Made by a program: the position numbers and the translations under genes. A model generated the notes under the pieces. The model did not search any database and was not told where the DNA came from. It worked only from the letters and a program-made list of their open reading frames with translations. Below, piece by piece: positions 1-8,621 of a stretch of DNA of 64,000 bases (its first letter is position 1; each line of letters starts with the position of its first letter). The stretch lies in the NCBI RefSeq assembly GCF_012584445.1, contig NZ_JABAHI010000006.1, forward strand, positions 186,001 through 250,000, in the 5' to 3' direction. The stretch comes from Olsenella sp. KGMB02461. GTDB taxonomy: Bacteria; Actinomycetota; Coriobacteriia; Coriobacteriales; Atopobiaceae.

Positions 1-484
1 TCATGACCATGACCTTGAGCTTGCCAGTCTCCGGATTGACCTCGGATACCGTACCATCGAAATCTGCCAGAGGGCCAGATTCCACATGGACTGCTTGACC
101 AGGCTCAAAATCGGTGACGGTGCGGCGGGGAGCTGCTTCGCCCTCTTTGGAGCCATGTCCCATCATCTTTTTGAACTCGGCGCGTGTAAGGGGCGCAGGC
201 TTGCCGTCGATACCCACAAAGCCGGTCACGCCAGGGGTATTGCGCACTACAGACCAGGAATTGTCGTCTGCTTCCATGCGCACAAGCACGTAACCCGGAA
301 ACACCTTGTTTTCTTTGGTCTCGCGCTTGCCGCCTTCCTTGACCTCAGTGACCTCCTCCACGGGGATCTGGATGTCAGTCACTTGACGGCCCAAGCCATA
401 GGACTCGATACGACGTTCAAGATCGTTCTTGACCTTGTTCTCGTAACCGGAATAGGTGTGAATGACGTACCAATGTTTGGCCAT
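1..484 (-). CDS. nusG: Transcription termination/antitermination protein NusG (3' part outside window)
   Basis: NusG binds RNA polymerase and links it to Rho or the ribosome. 161 residues are visible, starting MAKHWYVIHTYSG, the typical start of the NGN domain. NGN hallmarks VFPGYVLVRM and VRNTPGVTGFVG follow at roughly residues 61-91. The KOW region (FEPGQAVHVESGPLADFDG) begins near residue 126, and the reading frame runs off the window before its end. The start ATG lies only 1 nt after the secE stop, so the two genes are translationally close and almost certainly cotranscribed. Identification is secure; only the C-terminus is unseen. Confidence 0.97.
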   Translation of the reverse strand, partial: MAKHWYVIHTYSGYENKVKNDLERRIESYGLGRQVTDIQIPVEEVTEVKEGGKRETKENKVFPGYVLVRMEADDNSWSVVRNTPGVTGFVGIDGKPAPLTRAEFKKMMGHGSKEGEAAPRRTVTDFEPGQAVHVESGPLADFDGTVSEVNPETGKLKVMVM

Positions 485-485
485 G

Positions 486-836
486 TTAGCCCCTCAAACC
501 AGAGAAGCCGATAAGGGCAGCCACAACGCCAGAGTCGATGAGCCAAGTGGCAACGCCAAAGATTACGAGGATCACAATGACAGCCACTGTATAGCTCTTG
601 AGATCGGCAGGAGTAGGCCAAGAGACGCGGCGCATCTCCGAGCGGACATCGCCAAAATAGTTGCGCACGCGCTGGAAGAAACCGGGCTTGCCGCTCTTCT
701 TCACAGCCTTAGTGCTCGTATCCTTGGCGGGGGCTGCAGACGTCTGGTTTTGTGCCAGAGTCTGTGCCTCAGCGCGCTGACGCTCAGCCTGACGTGCCTT
801 ACGAGCAGCTCGCTTGTTGCGCTCCTTGTTTGCCAT
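486..836 (-). CDS. secE: Preprotein translocase subunit SecE
   Basis: SecE is the small essential clamp subunit of the SecYEG translocon. The 116-residue product has a basic, Ala/Gln-rich N-terminal half, then the SecE core: FFQRVRNYFGDVRSEMRRVSWPTPADL and a single membrane segment (about residues 87-110). The frame stays open further upstream into tRNA(Trp), but the start MANKERNKR at 836 is chosen because GGAGG sits 9 nt before it; another ATG three codons earlier abuts that site. It is followed directly by nusG, the classical secE-nusG pair. A strong terminator lies between tRNA(Trp) and this gene. Confidence 0.95.
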   Translation of the reverse strand: MANKERNKRAARKARQAERQRAEAQTLAQNQTSAAPAKDTSTKAVKKSGKPGFFQRVRNYFGDVRSEMRRVSWPTPADLKSYTVAVIVILVIFGVATWLIDSGVVAALIGFSGLRG

Positions 837-870
837 GGACGGCATCCTCCGAGAATCAGTGTAGACAGAT

Positions 871-905
871 AAAAAAACCGGCCCGTCCCTTGAGGGAGGG
901 CCGGT
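871..905 (-). terminator. Rho-independent terminator between tRNA(Trp) and secE
   Basis: An 8-bp stem ACCGGCCC/GGGCCGGT (877-884 with 898-905), with further internal pairing GTCCC/GGGA, is followed on the minus strand by a run of seven U. It ends the rpmG-tRNA(Trp) transcript. Only about 35 nt separate it from the secE start. Confidence 0.85.
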
Positions 906-914
906 GGTAATAGC

Positions 915-990
915 TGGCAGGCCAGGTAGGACTCGAACCCACAACAAACGGTTTTGGAGACCGCCGCTCTACCATTGGAGCTACTGGCCT
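915..990 (-). tRNA. tRNA-Trp (CCA anticodon)
   Basis: A 76-nt cloverleaf with acceptor stem AGGCCAG/CTGGCCT, D-loop TAGCTCCAATGGTAGAGC, anticodon loop containing CCA, T-arm GGGTTCGAGTCC and an encoded 3' CCA. It lies 18 nt after rpmG, so it is probably transcribed with rpmG. Confidence 0.95.
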
Positions 991-1008
991 GTGAGTGACC
1001 CTCTTATC

Positions 1009-1158
1009 TTAGCGGGTCTCTTTGTGCACCGTGTGGTGACCGCACCAACGGCAGTACTTCTTGAGCTCCATACGCTCAGGATGAGTGCTCTTGTTCTTAT
1101 AGGTGGTGTAGTTGCGACGCTTGCAATCGCTGCAGGCGAGGGTGACGAGAGTACGCAT
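1009..1158 (-). CDS. rpmG: 50S ribosomal protein L33
   Basis: This 49-residue L33 belongs to the zinc-binding (C+) type, with Cys pairs C9/C12 (ACSDCKRRNY) and C36/C39 (YCRWCGHHT). The frame is open upstream to 1278, but the start at 1158 gives the normal L33 N-terminus MRTLVTLACSDC, and AAGGA lies about 8 nt before it. It sits between tuf and tRNA(Trp)-secE-nusG, the usual setting for rpmG in Gram-positive genomes. Confidence 0.95.
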   Translation of the reverse strand: MRTLVTLACSDCKRRNYTTYKNKSTHPERMELKKYCRWCGHHTVHKETR

Positions 1159-1326
1159 GAATATGTCCTTCCAGAGGTGCAAGCCGCGATGAGCATGCAG
1201 AGTCACGGCGCGAGTGATTACGCTACCATCATTGCGACGGTCCGTCAATGGTAGATAGTGCGAAATCCATCGATACACGGATTGGCCGCAATTGACCCTC
1301 CTCCAGAGGGCGCGTGACGCAGCCAG

Positions 1327-1364
1327 TAAAAAGCCCGACGCACCTGGATAAGATGCGCCGGGCT
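1327..1364 (-). terminator. Terminator downstream of tuf
   Basis: The inverted repeat AGCCCGACGCA/TGCGCCGGGCT (1332-1342 with 1354-1364, one mismatch) is followed on the minus strand by five U. It lies 22 nt past the tuf stop. Confidence 0.8.
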
Positions 1365-1385
1365 CACAAAAATCAAAGAGAGAAG

Positions 1386-2576
<1,191 letters not shown>

Positions 2577-2681
2577 GTGAGTTCCTCCTTCTGGAAACAG
2601 GGTTCTCTGTTTCGCAGCCAATGATGCCTAACTTTATATGCCTAACGGCACGCACCCAGAAGGCCCGTGCCGCTTGAACGC

Positions 2682-2758
2682 TGGTAGCGGTGACTGGATT
2701 CGAACCAGTGACGCCGCGGGTATGAACCGCGTGCTCTGACCAACTGAGCTACACCGCC
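2682..2758 (-). tRNA. tRNA-Met (CAT anticodon)
   Basis: A 77-nt cloverleaf with acceptor GGCGGTG/CACCGCT, D-arm GTAGCTCAGTTGGTCAGAGC, anticodon loop TTCATAC, T-arm TGGTTCGAATCCA and an encoded CCA. Elongator Met is most likely. A lysidine-modified Ile tRNA also reads CAT in DNA and is not excluded by sequence alone. Confidence 0.9.
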
Positions 2759-2768
2759 GTGCTTGAAA

Positions 2769-2844
2769 TGGAGCCCGCGACCGGATTCGAACCGGTGACC
2801 TCTTCGTTACCAACGAAGTGCTCTACCGACTGAGCTACACGGGC
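2769..2844 (-). tRNA. tRNA-Thr (GGT anticodon)
   Basis: A 76-nt cloverleaf with acceptor GCCCGTG/CGCGGGC, anticodon loop TTGGTAA, T-arm CCGGTTCGAATCCGG and an encoded CCA. It lies 10 nt upstream of tRNA(Met). Confidence 0.95.
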
Positions 2845-2845
2845 A

Positions 2846-2929
2846 TGGTGGGGATACTTGGACTCGAACCAAGGAACCCAGAGGGAGCGGATTTACAGTC
2901 CGCCGCAGTTGCCGCTGTGCCATATCCCC
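2846..2929 (-). tRNA. tRNA-Tyr (GTA anticodon)
   Basis: An 84-nt class II tRNA with long variable arm, acceptor GGGGATA/TATCCCC, anticodon loop CTGTAAA and an encoded CCA. It lies directly 5' of tRNA(Thr-GGT), so Tyr-Thr-Met are probably one transcript leading into tuf. Confidence 0.95.
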
Positions 2930-3076
2930 AAGTTTTCAAGCAATGCAAGGCTCGTGGCCCTGCAACGCGGAAAGAATACTACGACCTACGGGGAAAGATG
3001 TCAACGTATTCCCCTGAGCCGGGCGTATCCCTCCCATTAGTTCTTCACAGGTGACATAAACCCCCAGGTAAACACA

Positions 3077-3111
3077 GTGCCCACACTACCTATTTAAGGT
3101 ACTGTGGGCAC
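3077..3111 (-). terminator. Strong hairpin after tRNA(Thr-TGT)
   Basis: The 9-bp stem GTGCCCACA/TGTGGGCAC continues into an inner TACCT/AGGTA stem. The minus-strand tail (TGTGTTTA) is only modestly U-rich, so termination is likely but not certain; it could instead be a processing or pausing structure within the tRNA transcript. Confidence 0.5.
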
Positions 3112-3120
3112 GCAATTGCC

Positions 3121-3196
3121 TGGAGCTGATGACAGGATTCGAACCTGCAACCGGCTGATTACAAGTCAGCTGCTCTACCGTTAGAGCTACATCAGC
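3121..3196 (-). tRNA. tRNA-Thr (TGT anticodon)
   Basis: A 76-nt cloverleaf with acceptor GCTGATG/CATCAGC, anticodon loop CTTGTAA, T-arm CAGGTTCGAATCCTG and an encoded CCA. A TAGAAT hexamer lies 12 nt upstream. Confidence 0.95.
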
Positions 3197-3208
3197 AACA
3201 CGGAAGAC

Positions 3209-3214
3209 ATTCTA
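3209..3214 (-). promoter_or_regulatory. -10-like TAGAAT before tRNA(Thr-TGT)
   Basis: On the minus strand GGTTAGAAT ends 12 nt before the mature tRNA. The same hexamer geometry precedes tRNA(Pro) and tRNA(Val) here. No TTGACA-like -35 element is visible. Confidence 0.45.
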
Positions 3215-3276
3215 ACCCAACCTTGCCTGAGGCTCTACTCTCTCCAAGAATCCGATCTGGCTCTGCTATCGATCTA

Positions 3277-3837
3277 CTAGCCTTTTCGTCTGCCTAAGAG
3301 GGCGTCTAGTTTGGCGCGCGTGGCTGGATCTATGCGGTCTGCCAAGGTCATCTTGGACAGAGAGCGCTCTTGGCGCTCCGCCTCGATGCCGGCATTCATC
3401 ACTTGCACCTCATGGACCATCATCCGGCTGGACATGCGGGTGACGCCCGCTCCTTCCACTGTGGCCTGAATAGTGGCGTCACCGGTCACCACAGTCGCAG
3501 GGCGCCCTGCTTCGCGGGCTTGGGTCACCAACTCTTCGATGACAGAGTCTGCAGACACCCCTCGCCGAGAAAAGACAACCCTCACCCCTGCGGCTCTCGT
3601 CTCTGGTCTCTCGTCGCTTTGATTGTTGGCGCCGTCATAGACGATCACAGCGTCGAAAGAACCTTGGGCAAAGGCGGCCACGTCGGCCAGGAGCGCCTGG
3701 CGCGCCCGGTTAAAAGGATCATTTCCCAGACGGCTCTGAGAAGCCTCTTCGTCGAAGAGTGCCTCATAGCGAGGGTCTGCATAGAGCACGTTGTAGCCAT
3801 CTACCACAAGCAAAGGTAGAGATGAGCGCTTAGCCAT
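3277..3837 (-). CDS. NYN-domain RNA-binding protein, YacP/Rae1 type
   Basis: A 186-residue protein of the YacP family; in Bacillus a homologue is the ribosome-associated endoribonuclease Rae1. The PIN/NYN fold begins LLVVDGYNVLYAD with acidic D13. Further acidic positions follow in DAVIVYDGANN and VVTGDATIQ, and the C-terminal SSRMMVHEV segment is typical. The start ATG at 3837 overlaps the rlmB stop by 8 nt, so the gene is translationally coupled to rlmB. Together they suggest an rRNA/mRNA metabolism pair. Enzymatic activity is inferred from family only. Confidence 0.85.
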   Translation of the reverse strand: MAKRSSLPLLVVDGYNVLYADPRYEALFDEEASQSRLGNDPFNRARQALLADVAAFAQGSFDAVIVYDGANNQSDERPETRAAGVRVVFSRRGVSADSVIEELVTQAREAGRPATVVTGDATIQATVEGAGVTRMSSRMMVHEVQVMNAGIEAERQERSLSKMTLADRIDPATRAKLDALLGRRKG

Positions 3838-4963
3838 TGATCTTCTCTGCCGCCTCAAACGAGCCAATGCCCGTATCGTCGCCCAGCGGATCAAAGGTGT
3901 CCTGGGCCTTCGCCTCCTCAAGATCGGCGGTGTCGGCGCCTCCCGTGGTGCGACGCAGCCACTCGTAGGCCATGACCGTGGCTGCTTGGGCCACGTTGAG
4001 AGACTCCACCTGGCCGCGCTGAGGCAGGCGGCAGGAGAAGTCGCAACGGTCCATCACCAGGCGGCTCACGCCATCGCCCTCAGAGCCCATGACCAGGCAG
4101 AAGCGGCCGCCCATGGGGGCGCTCCACAGGGTGTCGGCAGCGTGCTCTGACGCTGCTCCGGCCCAAAATCCGGCTTCCTTGAGGCGGTCCACTGCCTTGG
4201 CGATATTGGGCACTTGGGCGATGGGCACATGGAATACTGCCCCCGCAGAGGTTTTATAGGCTCCCACGCCCACCGAGGCGGCGCGATCTCGAGCGATGAT
4301 GACGCCGGAGGCGCCCACAACCTCGGCAGAGCGGACGATAGCCCCCAGGTTGCCTTCGTCCACCACATGGTCGAGCACCACTATCAAGGCGTCCCCGTCG
4401 CCGGCGGCGGAGAGTATGTCCTCGATGTCTGCATAGGGGAAGGCTGCCAGCTCCACCATGATGCCTTGGTGGGCGCCGTGGCTCGACAGGCCGTCCAGGC
4501 GAGCTTTGGACACCCGGTCCACGCGGATGCCCTCGGCCTCAAACTCCGCAGCCATGCGCGCCAGCTTGGGGTCCTGGTTGCCTTTGCTCACTGCGATGAG
4601 TGCGCGCTTGATAGGGATATTGGCTGCCAGCACCTCGTCCACCGCGCGACGGCCTTCCACCAAGTTCTTGCTGTCCACAGAGGAGATGCGGGGGCTGCTG
4701 TTTCCCTTGGCTCCACGGGCCGAGAAACCCTTGCCGCCGCGACCTGCTTTGCCTGCGCCCTTCTTAGGAGAGGCGGCCACTTTACCGGCTATGCCCGCCT
4801 TGCGGCCGTCCGGGCTTCGCCACTGGCGGCCGTCCTCGCTGCTCCAGGCTCTGGTCCCCTGCGGCTTTGAGTTCTTTTTGGAAGGTCCAAAGCCTTGGGA
4901 GCGGCCCGAGCGGCCAGACTGGGCTCCTCGAGAGCCTCCGCGTCCTTGCGTGTGCTGTGCCAT
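3830..4963 (-). CDS. rlmB: 23S rRNA 2'-O-methyltransferase, TrmH/RlmB family (SpoU)
   Basis: This SpoU methyltransferase probably modifies 23S rRNA (Gm2251-type). The 377-residue product has an approximately 97-residue basic, Gly/Ser/Lys-rich N-terminal tail that ordinary RlmB (about 245 aa) lacks. The substrate-binding domain starts near residue 100 (LVEGRRAVDEVL). The three SPOUT motifs are NLGAIVRSAEV (205-215), LVMGSEGDGVSRLV (290-303) and SLNVAQAATV (321-330), which form the knotted SAM site. AAAGGA precedes the ATG. One copy of the GCCGAGAAACCC repeat is embedded in the tail, encoding part of GFSAR. Confidence 0.9.
   Translation of the reverse strand: MAQHTQGRGGSRGAQSGRSGRSQGFGPSKKNSKPQGTRAWSSEDGRQWRSPDGRKAGIAGKVAASPKKGAGKAGRGGKGFSARGAKGNSSPRISSVDSKNLVEGRRAVDEVLAANIPIKRALIAVSKGNQDPKLARMAAEFEAEGIRVDRVSKARLDGLSSHGAHQGIMVELAAFPYADIEDILSAAGDGDALIVVLDHVVDEGNLGAIVRSAEVVGASGVIIARDRAASVGVGAYKTSAGAVFHVPIAQVPNIAKAVDRLKEAGFWAGAASEHAADTLWSAPMGGRFCLVMGSEGDGVSRLVMDRCDFSCRLPQRGQVESLNVAQAATVMAYEWLRRTTGGADTADLEEAKAQDTFDPLGDDTGIGSFEAAEKING
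4719..4730 (+). repeat. GCCGAGAAACCC motif, copy 1
   Basis: Exact 12-mer, plus orientation, inside the low-complexity N-terminal tail of rlmB. Confidence 0.85.
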
Positions 4964-5069
4964 GAGTATCCTTTCGACCCGCGCCGTGGCCTTGACGCTC
5001 CCCTGCCTGCTCTCAAAGACCGCGCTTCACAAGAGCTCGTCTTGAAGGCCGGCAGAAAAGCGAGCCTGT

Positions 5070-6551
5070 TTAGGCCTGCTGGCGCGTAATTCGCGTACCG
5101 GCAGCCGTATCCTCTACCACGAGACCCAGCGCGCTGATGCCGTCGCGAATGGCATCGGCAGTCGCCCAGTTCTTCTCCTGGCGCGCCTTTGCGCGGGCTT
5201 CGATAAGTGCAGACACCGCTTCTATAGGGTCAGTACCCTCATAGCCGGCTGCTTCGTGGGCCAGATCAACGACTTCTAAAGGATATTCATCGTCGGCGGG
5301 GCGCACAGACTCTACGCCCAAGACGCCCAGAAGCTCGACGAGAGTATCCATGGCTCGCAAGGCCGCCGAGGTGGAGACCTGGTTTTTCGCCTGGTCCAGA
5401 TAGGCATTCGCCTTGGTGGCCAGCGCGAAGATCGCAGCCAGCGCCGCCGAAGTATTGAAGTCGTCGTCCATGGCGCCCACAAAAGCCAAGCGCGCCTCGT
5501 CGATGGCTGCCGCCAGCTCTTGCGCAGCTTGGGCGTCTTGGGCAGAGACGTCCTCGGACTGCTCGGCGGCCCACTTGAGATTCTTGACGGTGCCGCGCAG
5601 GCGCTCCAAGCTCTGGCAGGTGCCCTCAAGACGGCTGAAGGAGAAGTCCAGTGGCGAGCGATAGTGAGTCTGCAGCATCAGCAGGCGCAGGGCGTCGGCC
5701 GGATAGCGGTCCAGCACCTCTTTGAGGGTGTAGAAATTACCCAGCGACTTGCTCATCTTCTCGCCGTCCACCCGCAACATGCCCGTATGCATCCAGAGGT
5801 TGGCCAGTGGCTCATGCCAGCAGGAGGCAGCCTGCGCGCACTCGTTCTCATGGTGCGGGAAGATAAGGTCAGAGCCACCGCCATGGATATCGATGGGAGT
5901 GCCCAAATAGCGATGGACCATGGCCGAGCACTCGGTATGCCAGCCAGGACGCCCAAGTCCCCAAGGAGATTCCCAAGCCGGTTCGCCGGGTTTTGCAGCT
6001 TTCCACAGCGCAAAGTCCAGAGGGTCGTTCTTATCGGTGTTTTCTTCGATGCGAGCGCCTACCAAAAGCTCGTCGACATTGCGGCCCGAGAGACTGCCGT
6101 AGGTCTCGCAGCTGCGTACCGAGAAGTACACGTCTCCGTTGCCGGCAGAGTAGGCGTGTCCCTGATCGATGAGGCCTGAGATCATGTCGATCATGGCGTC
6201 GATCTCTTGGGTGGCGCGGGGGCGGATGTCGGGGGCGAGGACGCCTAGGCGGTCCATCTGCTCGATGAACGCGTCGGAGTAGGTGTGGGCCAGCTCGGCG
6301 GCAGAGACGCCCTCCTCCTGGGCGCGCTGGATGATCTTGTCGTCAACGTCGGTGAGGTTTTGGGCGAAGGTCACCTGGTAGCCCTTATAGATGAGGTAGC
6401 GGCGAATCACATCGAAGGACAGGAAGGTGCGGCCGTTGCCGATGTGGATCTGGTCGTAGACCGTGGGACCGCAGACATACATGGAAATGTGATCAGGCTC
6501 GACGGGCACGAGCTCCTGCTTCTTGTGAGTCTGGCTGTTGTAGATGAGCAT
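5070..6551 (-). CDS. cysS: Cysteinyl-tRNA synthetase
   Basis: Class I synthetase charging tRNA(Cys), 493 residues. The HIGH-type signature is HIGN (36-39) and KMSKS is at 265-269. Zinc ligands fit the family pattern: C27, C208, H233 and E237. The open frame extends far upstream, but that part overlaps cysE; the start at 6551 (MLIYNSQTHKKQELVP) has AAGGAG about 7 nt before it and matches the family N-terminus. The gene begins 2 nt after the cysE stop, so cysteine synthesis and cysteine charging are coupled in one operon. Confidence 0.96.
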   Translation of the reverse strand: MLIYNSQTHKKQELVPVEPDHISMYVCGPTVYDQIHIGNGRTFLSFDVIRRYLIYKGYQVTFAQNLTDVDDKIIQRAQEEGVSAAELAHTYSDAFIEQMDRLGVLAPDIRPRATQEIDAMIDMISGLIDQGHAYSAGNGDVYFSVRSCETYGSLSGRNVDELLVGARIEENTDKNDPLDFALWKAAKPGEPAWESPWGLGRPGWHTECSAMVHRYLGTPIDIHGGGSDLIFPHHENECAQAASCWHEPLANLWMHTGMLRVDGEKMSKSLGNFYTLKEVLDRYPADALRLLMLQTHYRSPLDFSFSRLEGTCQSLERLRGTVKNLKWAAEQSEDVSAQDAQAAQELAAAIDEARLAFVGAMDDDFNTSAALAAIFALATKANAYLDQAKNQVSTSAALRAMDTLVELLGVLGVESVRPADDEYPLEVVDLAHEAAGYEGTDPIEAVSALIEARAKARQEKNWATADAIRDGISALGLVVEDTAAGTRITRQQA

Positions 6552-6553
6552 GG

Positions 6554-7357
6554 CTACTCCTTGGAGGCGTCGGCGTCGCTCGCCTGTGCCTTTGGCTTTT
6601 GGGCTGTTTGGGATAGTACCGCATCCGCTAAAGGCGCGGCAGCCGCACCGGACTGGCGCAGGGTTGCCTCTGGCGCCTCGAGCTTCGTGGGCGCCTGCGG
6701 TGGCTGGGCGCGCAGCTCTGCCACTTCTTCCTCCAGCTGAGCGATGCGTGCGCTCAAGATGTCCATGGTTTGCTCCACGGGGTCTGGCAGGTAGGAGCGG
6801 CGGCGGCCGTCGTTGGCGGTAGCGGCCCTGTGCACGCGGACGCCGCAACGGGTGGTGATGTGGCCGGGAATGCCCACCACCGTGCAGCCTTCCGGCACAT
6901 CCTTTACCACCACGGCGCCGCCGCCCACCTTGGAGTCGTTGCCCAAGGTGATGTCGCCGAGCACGGCGGCTCCCACGCCCACGGTCACACGGTCGCCCAG
7001 CGTGGGATGGCGCTTGCCCGTCTGCTTGCCGGTGCCGCCTAAAGTCACCCCCTGATACACCATGCAGTCATCGCCGATGATGCAAGTCTCGCCGATGACG
7101 ATGCCCATGCCATGGTCGATGATGAAACGGCGCCCGATGGTGGCTCCCGGGTGGATTTCCACACCAAAACGATGGCGGGAGAGCGTGGAGAGGCAGCGGG
7201 CCAAAAGCCGGTGGCCGTGGGTCCAGAGCCAATGCTGGCGCCTATAGGCCCAGATAGCCCGCATGCCCGGCGAGTTAAGCAGGATAGAGACGGTTGAGGT
7301 GGCGGCGGGGTCATGAACGCGAAAGGCTTCGATATCTTCTTTTAGTCGAGCAAACAA
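6554..7357 (-). CDS. cysE: Serine O-acetyltransferase
   Basis: CysE acetylates serine to O-acetylserine, the committed step of cysteine synthesis. The start is a TTG at 7357 giving MFARLKEDIEAFRVHDPAA; the frame fits CysE and no ATG precedes it. An alpha-helical N-terminal domain leads to the left-handed hexapeptide helix (GVEIHPGATIGRRFIIDHG through VVVKDVPEGCTVVG). After residue about 190 comes an atypical C-terminal extension of roughly 75 residues: a short coiled-coil stretch (IAQLEEEVAELRAQ) then an Ala/Pro-rich tail. The gene begins 15 nt after ispF and ends 2 nt before cysS. Confidence 0.92.
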   Translation of the reverse strand: MFARLKEDIEAFRVHDPAATSTVSILLNSPGMRAIWAYRRQHWLWTHGHRLLARCLSTLSRHRFGVEIHPGATIGRRFIIDHGMGIVIGETCIIGDDCMVYQGVTLGGTGKQTGKRHPTLGDRVTVGVGAAVLGDITLGNDSKVGGGAVVVKDVPEGCTVVGIPGHITTRCGVRVHRAATANDGRRRSYLPDPVEQTMDILSARIAQLEEEVAELRAQPPQAPTKLEAPEATLRQSGAAAAPLADAVLSQTAQKPKAQASDADASKE

Positions 7358-7371
7358 AGGAGATCCAATCG

Positions 7372-7854
7372 TTAGCGGGGACGGCTTTCAAGAAGGCACA
7401 CCGCCCAAGCCTCCATACCTTCTTCACGGCCCACAAAACCCAAACGTTCTGTGGTAGTGGCTGCAAGACCCACAGAGTCGACGGGGACTTTGAGGGCACC
7501 TGCCATCGCCTGGCGCATGGCCTGACGATAGGGAGCCAGCTTAGGAGCCTGGGCGGCGATGGTACAGTCGCAGTCCAAAAGCTCATAGCCCATGGCTCGA
7601 ATTCGTTCCATCACCTGGGCGAGCAGCGCCAAGGAATCGGCCCCTTCATAGGCGGGGTCCGTGTCAGGGAACAGCTGGCCGATATCTCCCAGCCGCGCAG
7701 CCCCGCAAAGAGCATCCATCAGGGCATGCACGCAGACGTCGGCGTCTGAATGGCCCAAAAGCCCCCGCTCGCAAGGAATGGTGACGCCTCCCAAGACCAG
7801 GCGGCGGCCGGCTTCGAACCTATGCACATCGTATCCATGGCCTATCCTGAGCAT
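7372..7854 (-). CDS. ispF: 2-C-methyl-D-erythritol 2,4-cyclodiphosphate synthase
   Basis: IspF cyclises the IspE product in the non-mevalonate isoprenoid pathway. The 160-residue length is normal. The metal site is visible as GYDVHRF (D9, H11), and the substrate loop as GHSDADVCVHALMDAL. TTTERLGFVGREEG near the C-terminus is characteristic. Its ATG follows the ispD stop codon with no gap (TAG-ATG), implying translational coupling. IspE of the same pathway lies 21 kb away at 28.9-29.9 kb. Confidence 0.96.
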   Translation of the reverse strand: MLRIGHGYDVHRFEAGRRLVLGGVTIPCERGLLGHSDADVCVHALMDALCGAARLGDIGQLFPDTDPAYEGADSLALLAQVMERIRAMGYELLDCDCTIAAQAPKLAPYRQAMRQAMAGALKVPVDSVGLAATTTERLGFVGREEGMEAWAVCLLESRPR

Positions 7855-8619
7855 CTAACACACCCCCCTGAGGCTCCGAGCTCCCAGCTCTGCCTCGATG
7901 AACGCAAAATCATCTGGCACAGTGAGCTTGGGGTTGATGCGCTGGGCGCTTACCAATGCCACCGACAAGCCCATGGCCTCCACTACCGAGGCGTCATCGG
8001 TCACCGAGAGCCGGCGGGAAGCGGCATGTTGATAGGCTTCGCGCAGCAAAGGCGCCCTGAAGAGCTGGGGCGTCTGTGCGCTCCAAAGGCAGGAGCGGTC
8101 TTGGGTGGACTCGATGATCCCCTGGCGCGCCCGTTTGATGGTGTCCGTGACAGGCCAGCCGGCGATGGCCCCCGCCAGGTCCCCATCCTGTCTTACGCGT
8201 CGGGCCACCGCATCAAAGGTCTCCGGGGTGGTGAGGGGACGTGCCCCATCCTGCACCGAGATGAAGGGGATCTGCGGCGACACGCACATGACGCCCGCTT
8301 CGCAGCTCTCTTGCCGGGTTGCGCCCCCGTCCACCAAAGTCACAGGATGAGTGAGATCCAGCGCTGCCACTGCCTCCACCATGGCGCGGCGATCTTGCGG
8401 ACGGCACACCAAGGTGAGGGATAGAGTGGATTGGGCCTTATCGGCAGCCAATAGCGACCAGGCCACCAGAGGACGGCCTGCGATGGGGACCAGCGCCTTG
8501 CCTCGAGGATCGCCGAAGCGCTCCCCTGAGCCACCGGCCACTATGACCACCGCCACGTCGCTTTGGGCCCCGCACGCTTTGAGGTGGCAGGCGCAAGGGG
8601 CTGTCTGGCAGAGCCCCAT
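7855..8619 (-). CDS. ispD: 2-C-methyl-D-erythritol 4-phosphate cytidylyltransferase
   Basis: IspD transfers CMP to MEP. The 254-residue product has the nucleotide-binding loop VVIVAGGSGERFGDPRGKALVPI (about 25-46). SVQDGARPLTTPETFD and the C-terminal segment (NPKLTVPDDFAFIEAEL) are typical. The start at 8619 (MGLCQTAPCACHL) has AAAGGAG 6 nt upstream. About 20 N-terminal residues, including four cysteines (C4, C9, C11, C16), precede the normal IspD start; whether they are translated depends on this start being right. It follows disA by 2 nt. Confidence 0.94.
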   Translation of the reverse strand: MGLCQTAPCACHLKACGAQSDVAVVIVAGGSGERFGDPRGKALVPIAGRPLVAWSLLAADKAQSTLSLTLVCRPQDRRAMVEAVAALDLTHPVTLVDGGATRQESCEAGVMCVSPQIPFISVQDGARPLTTPETFDAVARRVRQDGDLAGAIAGWPVTDTIKRARQGIIESTQDRSCLWSAQTPQLFRAPLLREAYQHAASRRLSVTDDASVVEAMGLSVALVSAQRINPKLTVPDDFAFIEAELGARSLRGVC

Positions 8620-8621
8620 GG

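Noticed and set aside
6552-6848. N-terminal extension of cysS into cysE
   Set aside because: The extension overlaps the 3' end of cysE, whereas MLIYNSQ at 6551 has its own AAGGAG and matches the CysRS N-terminus.
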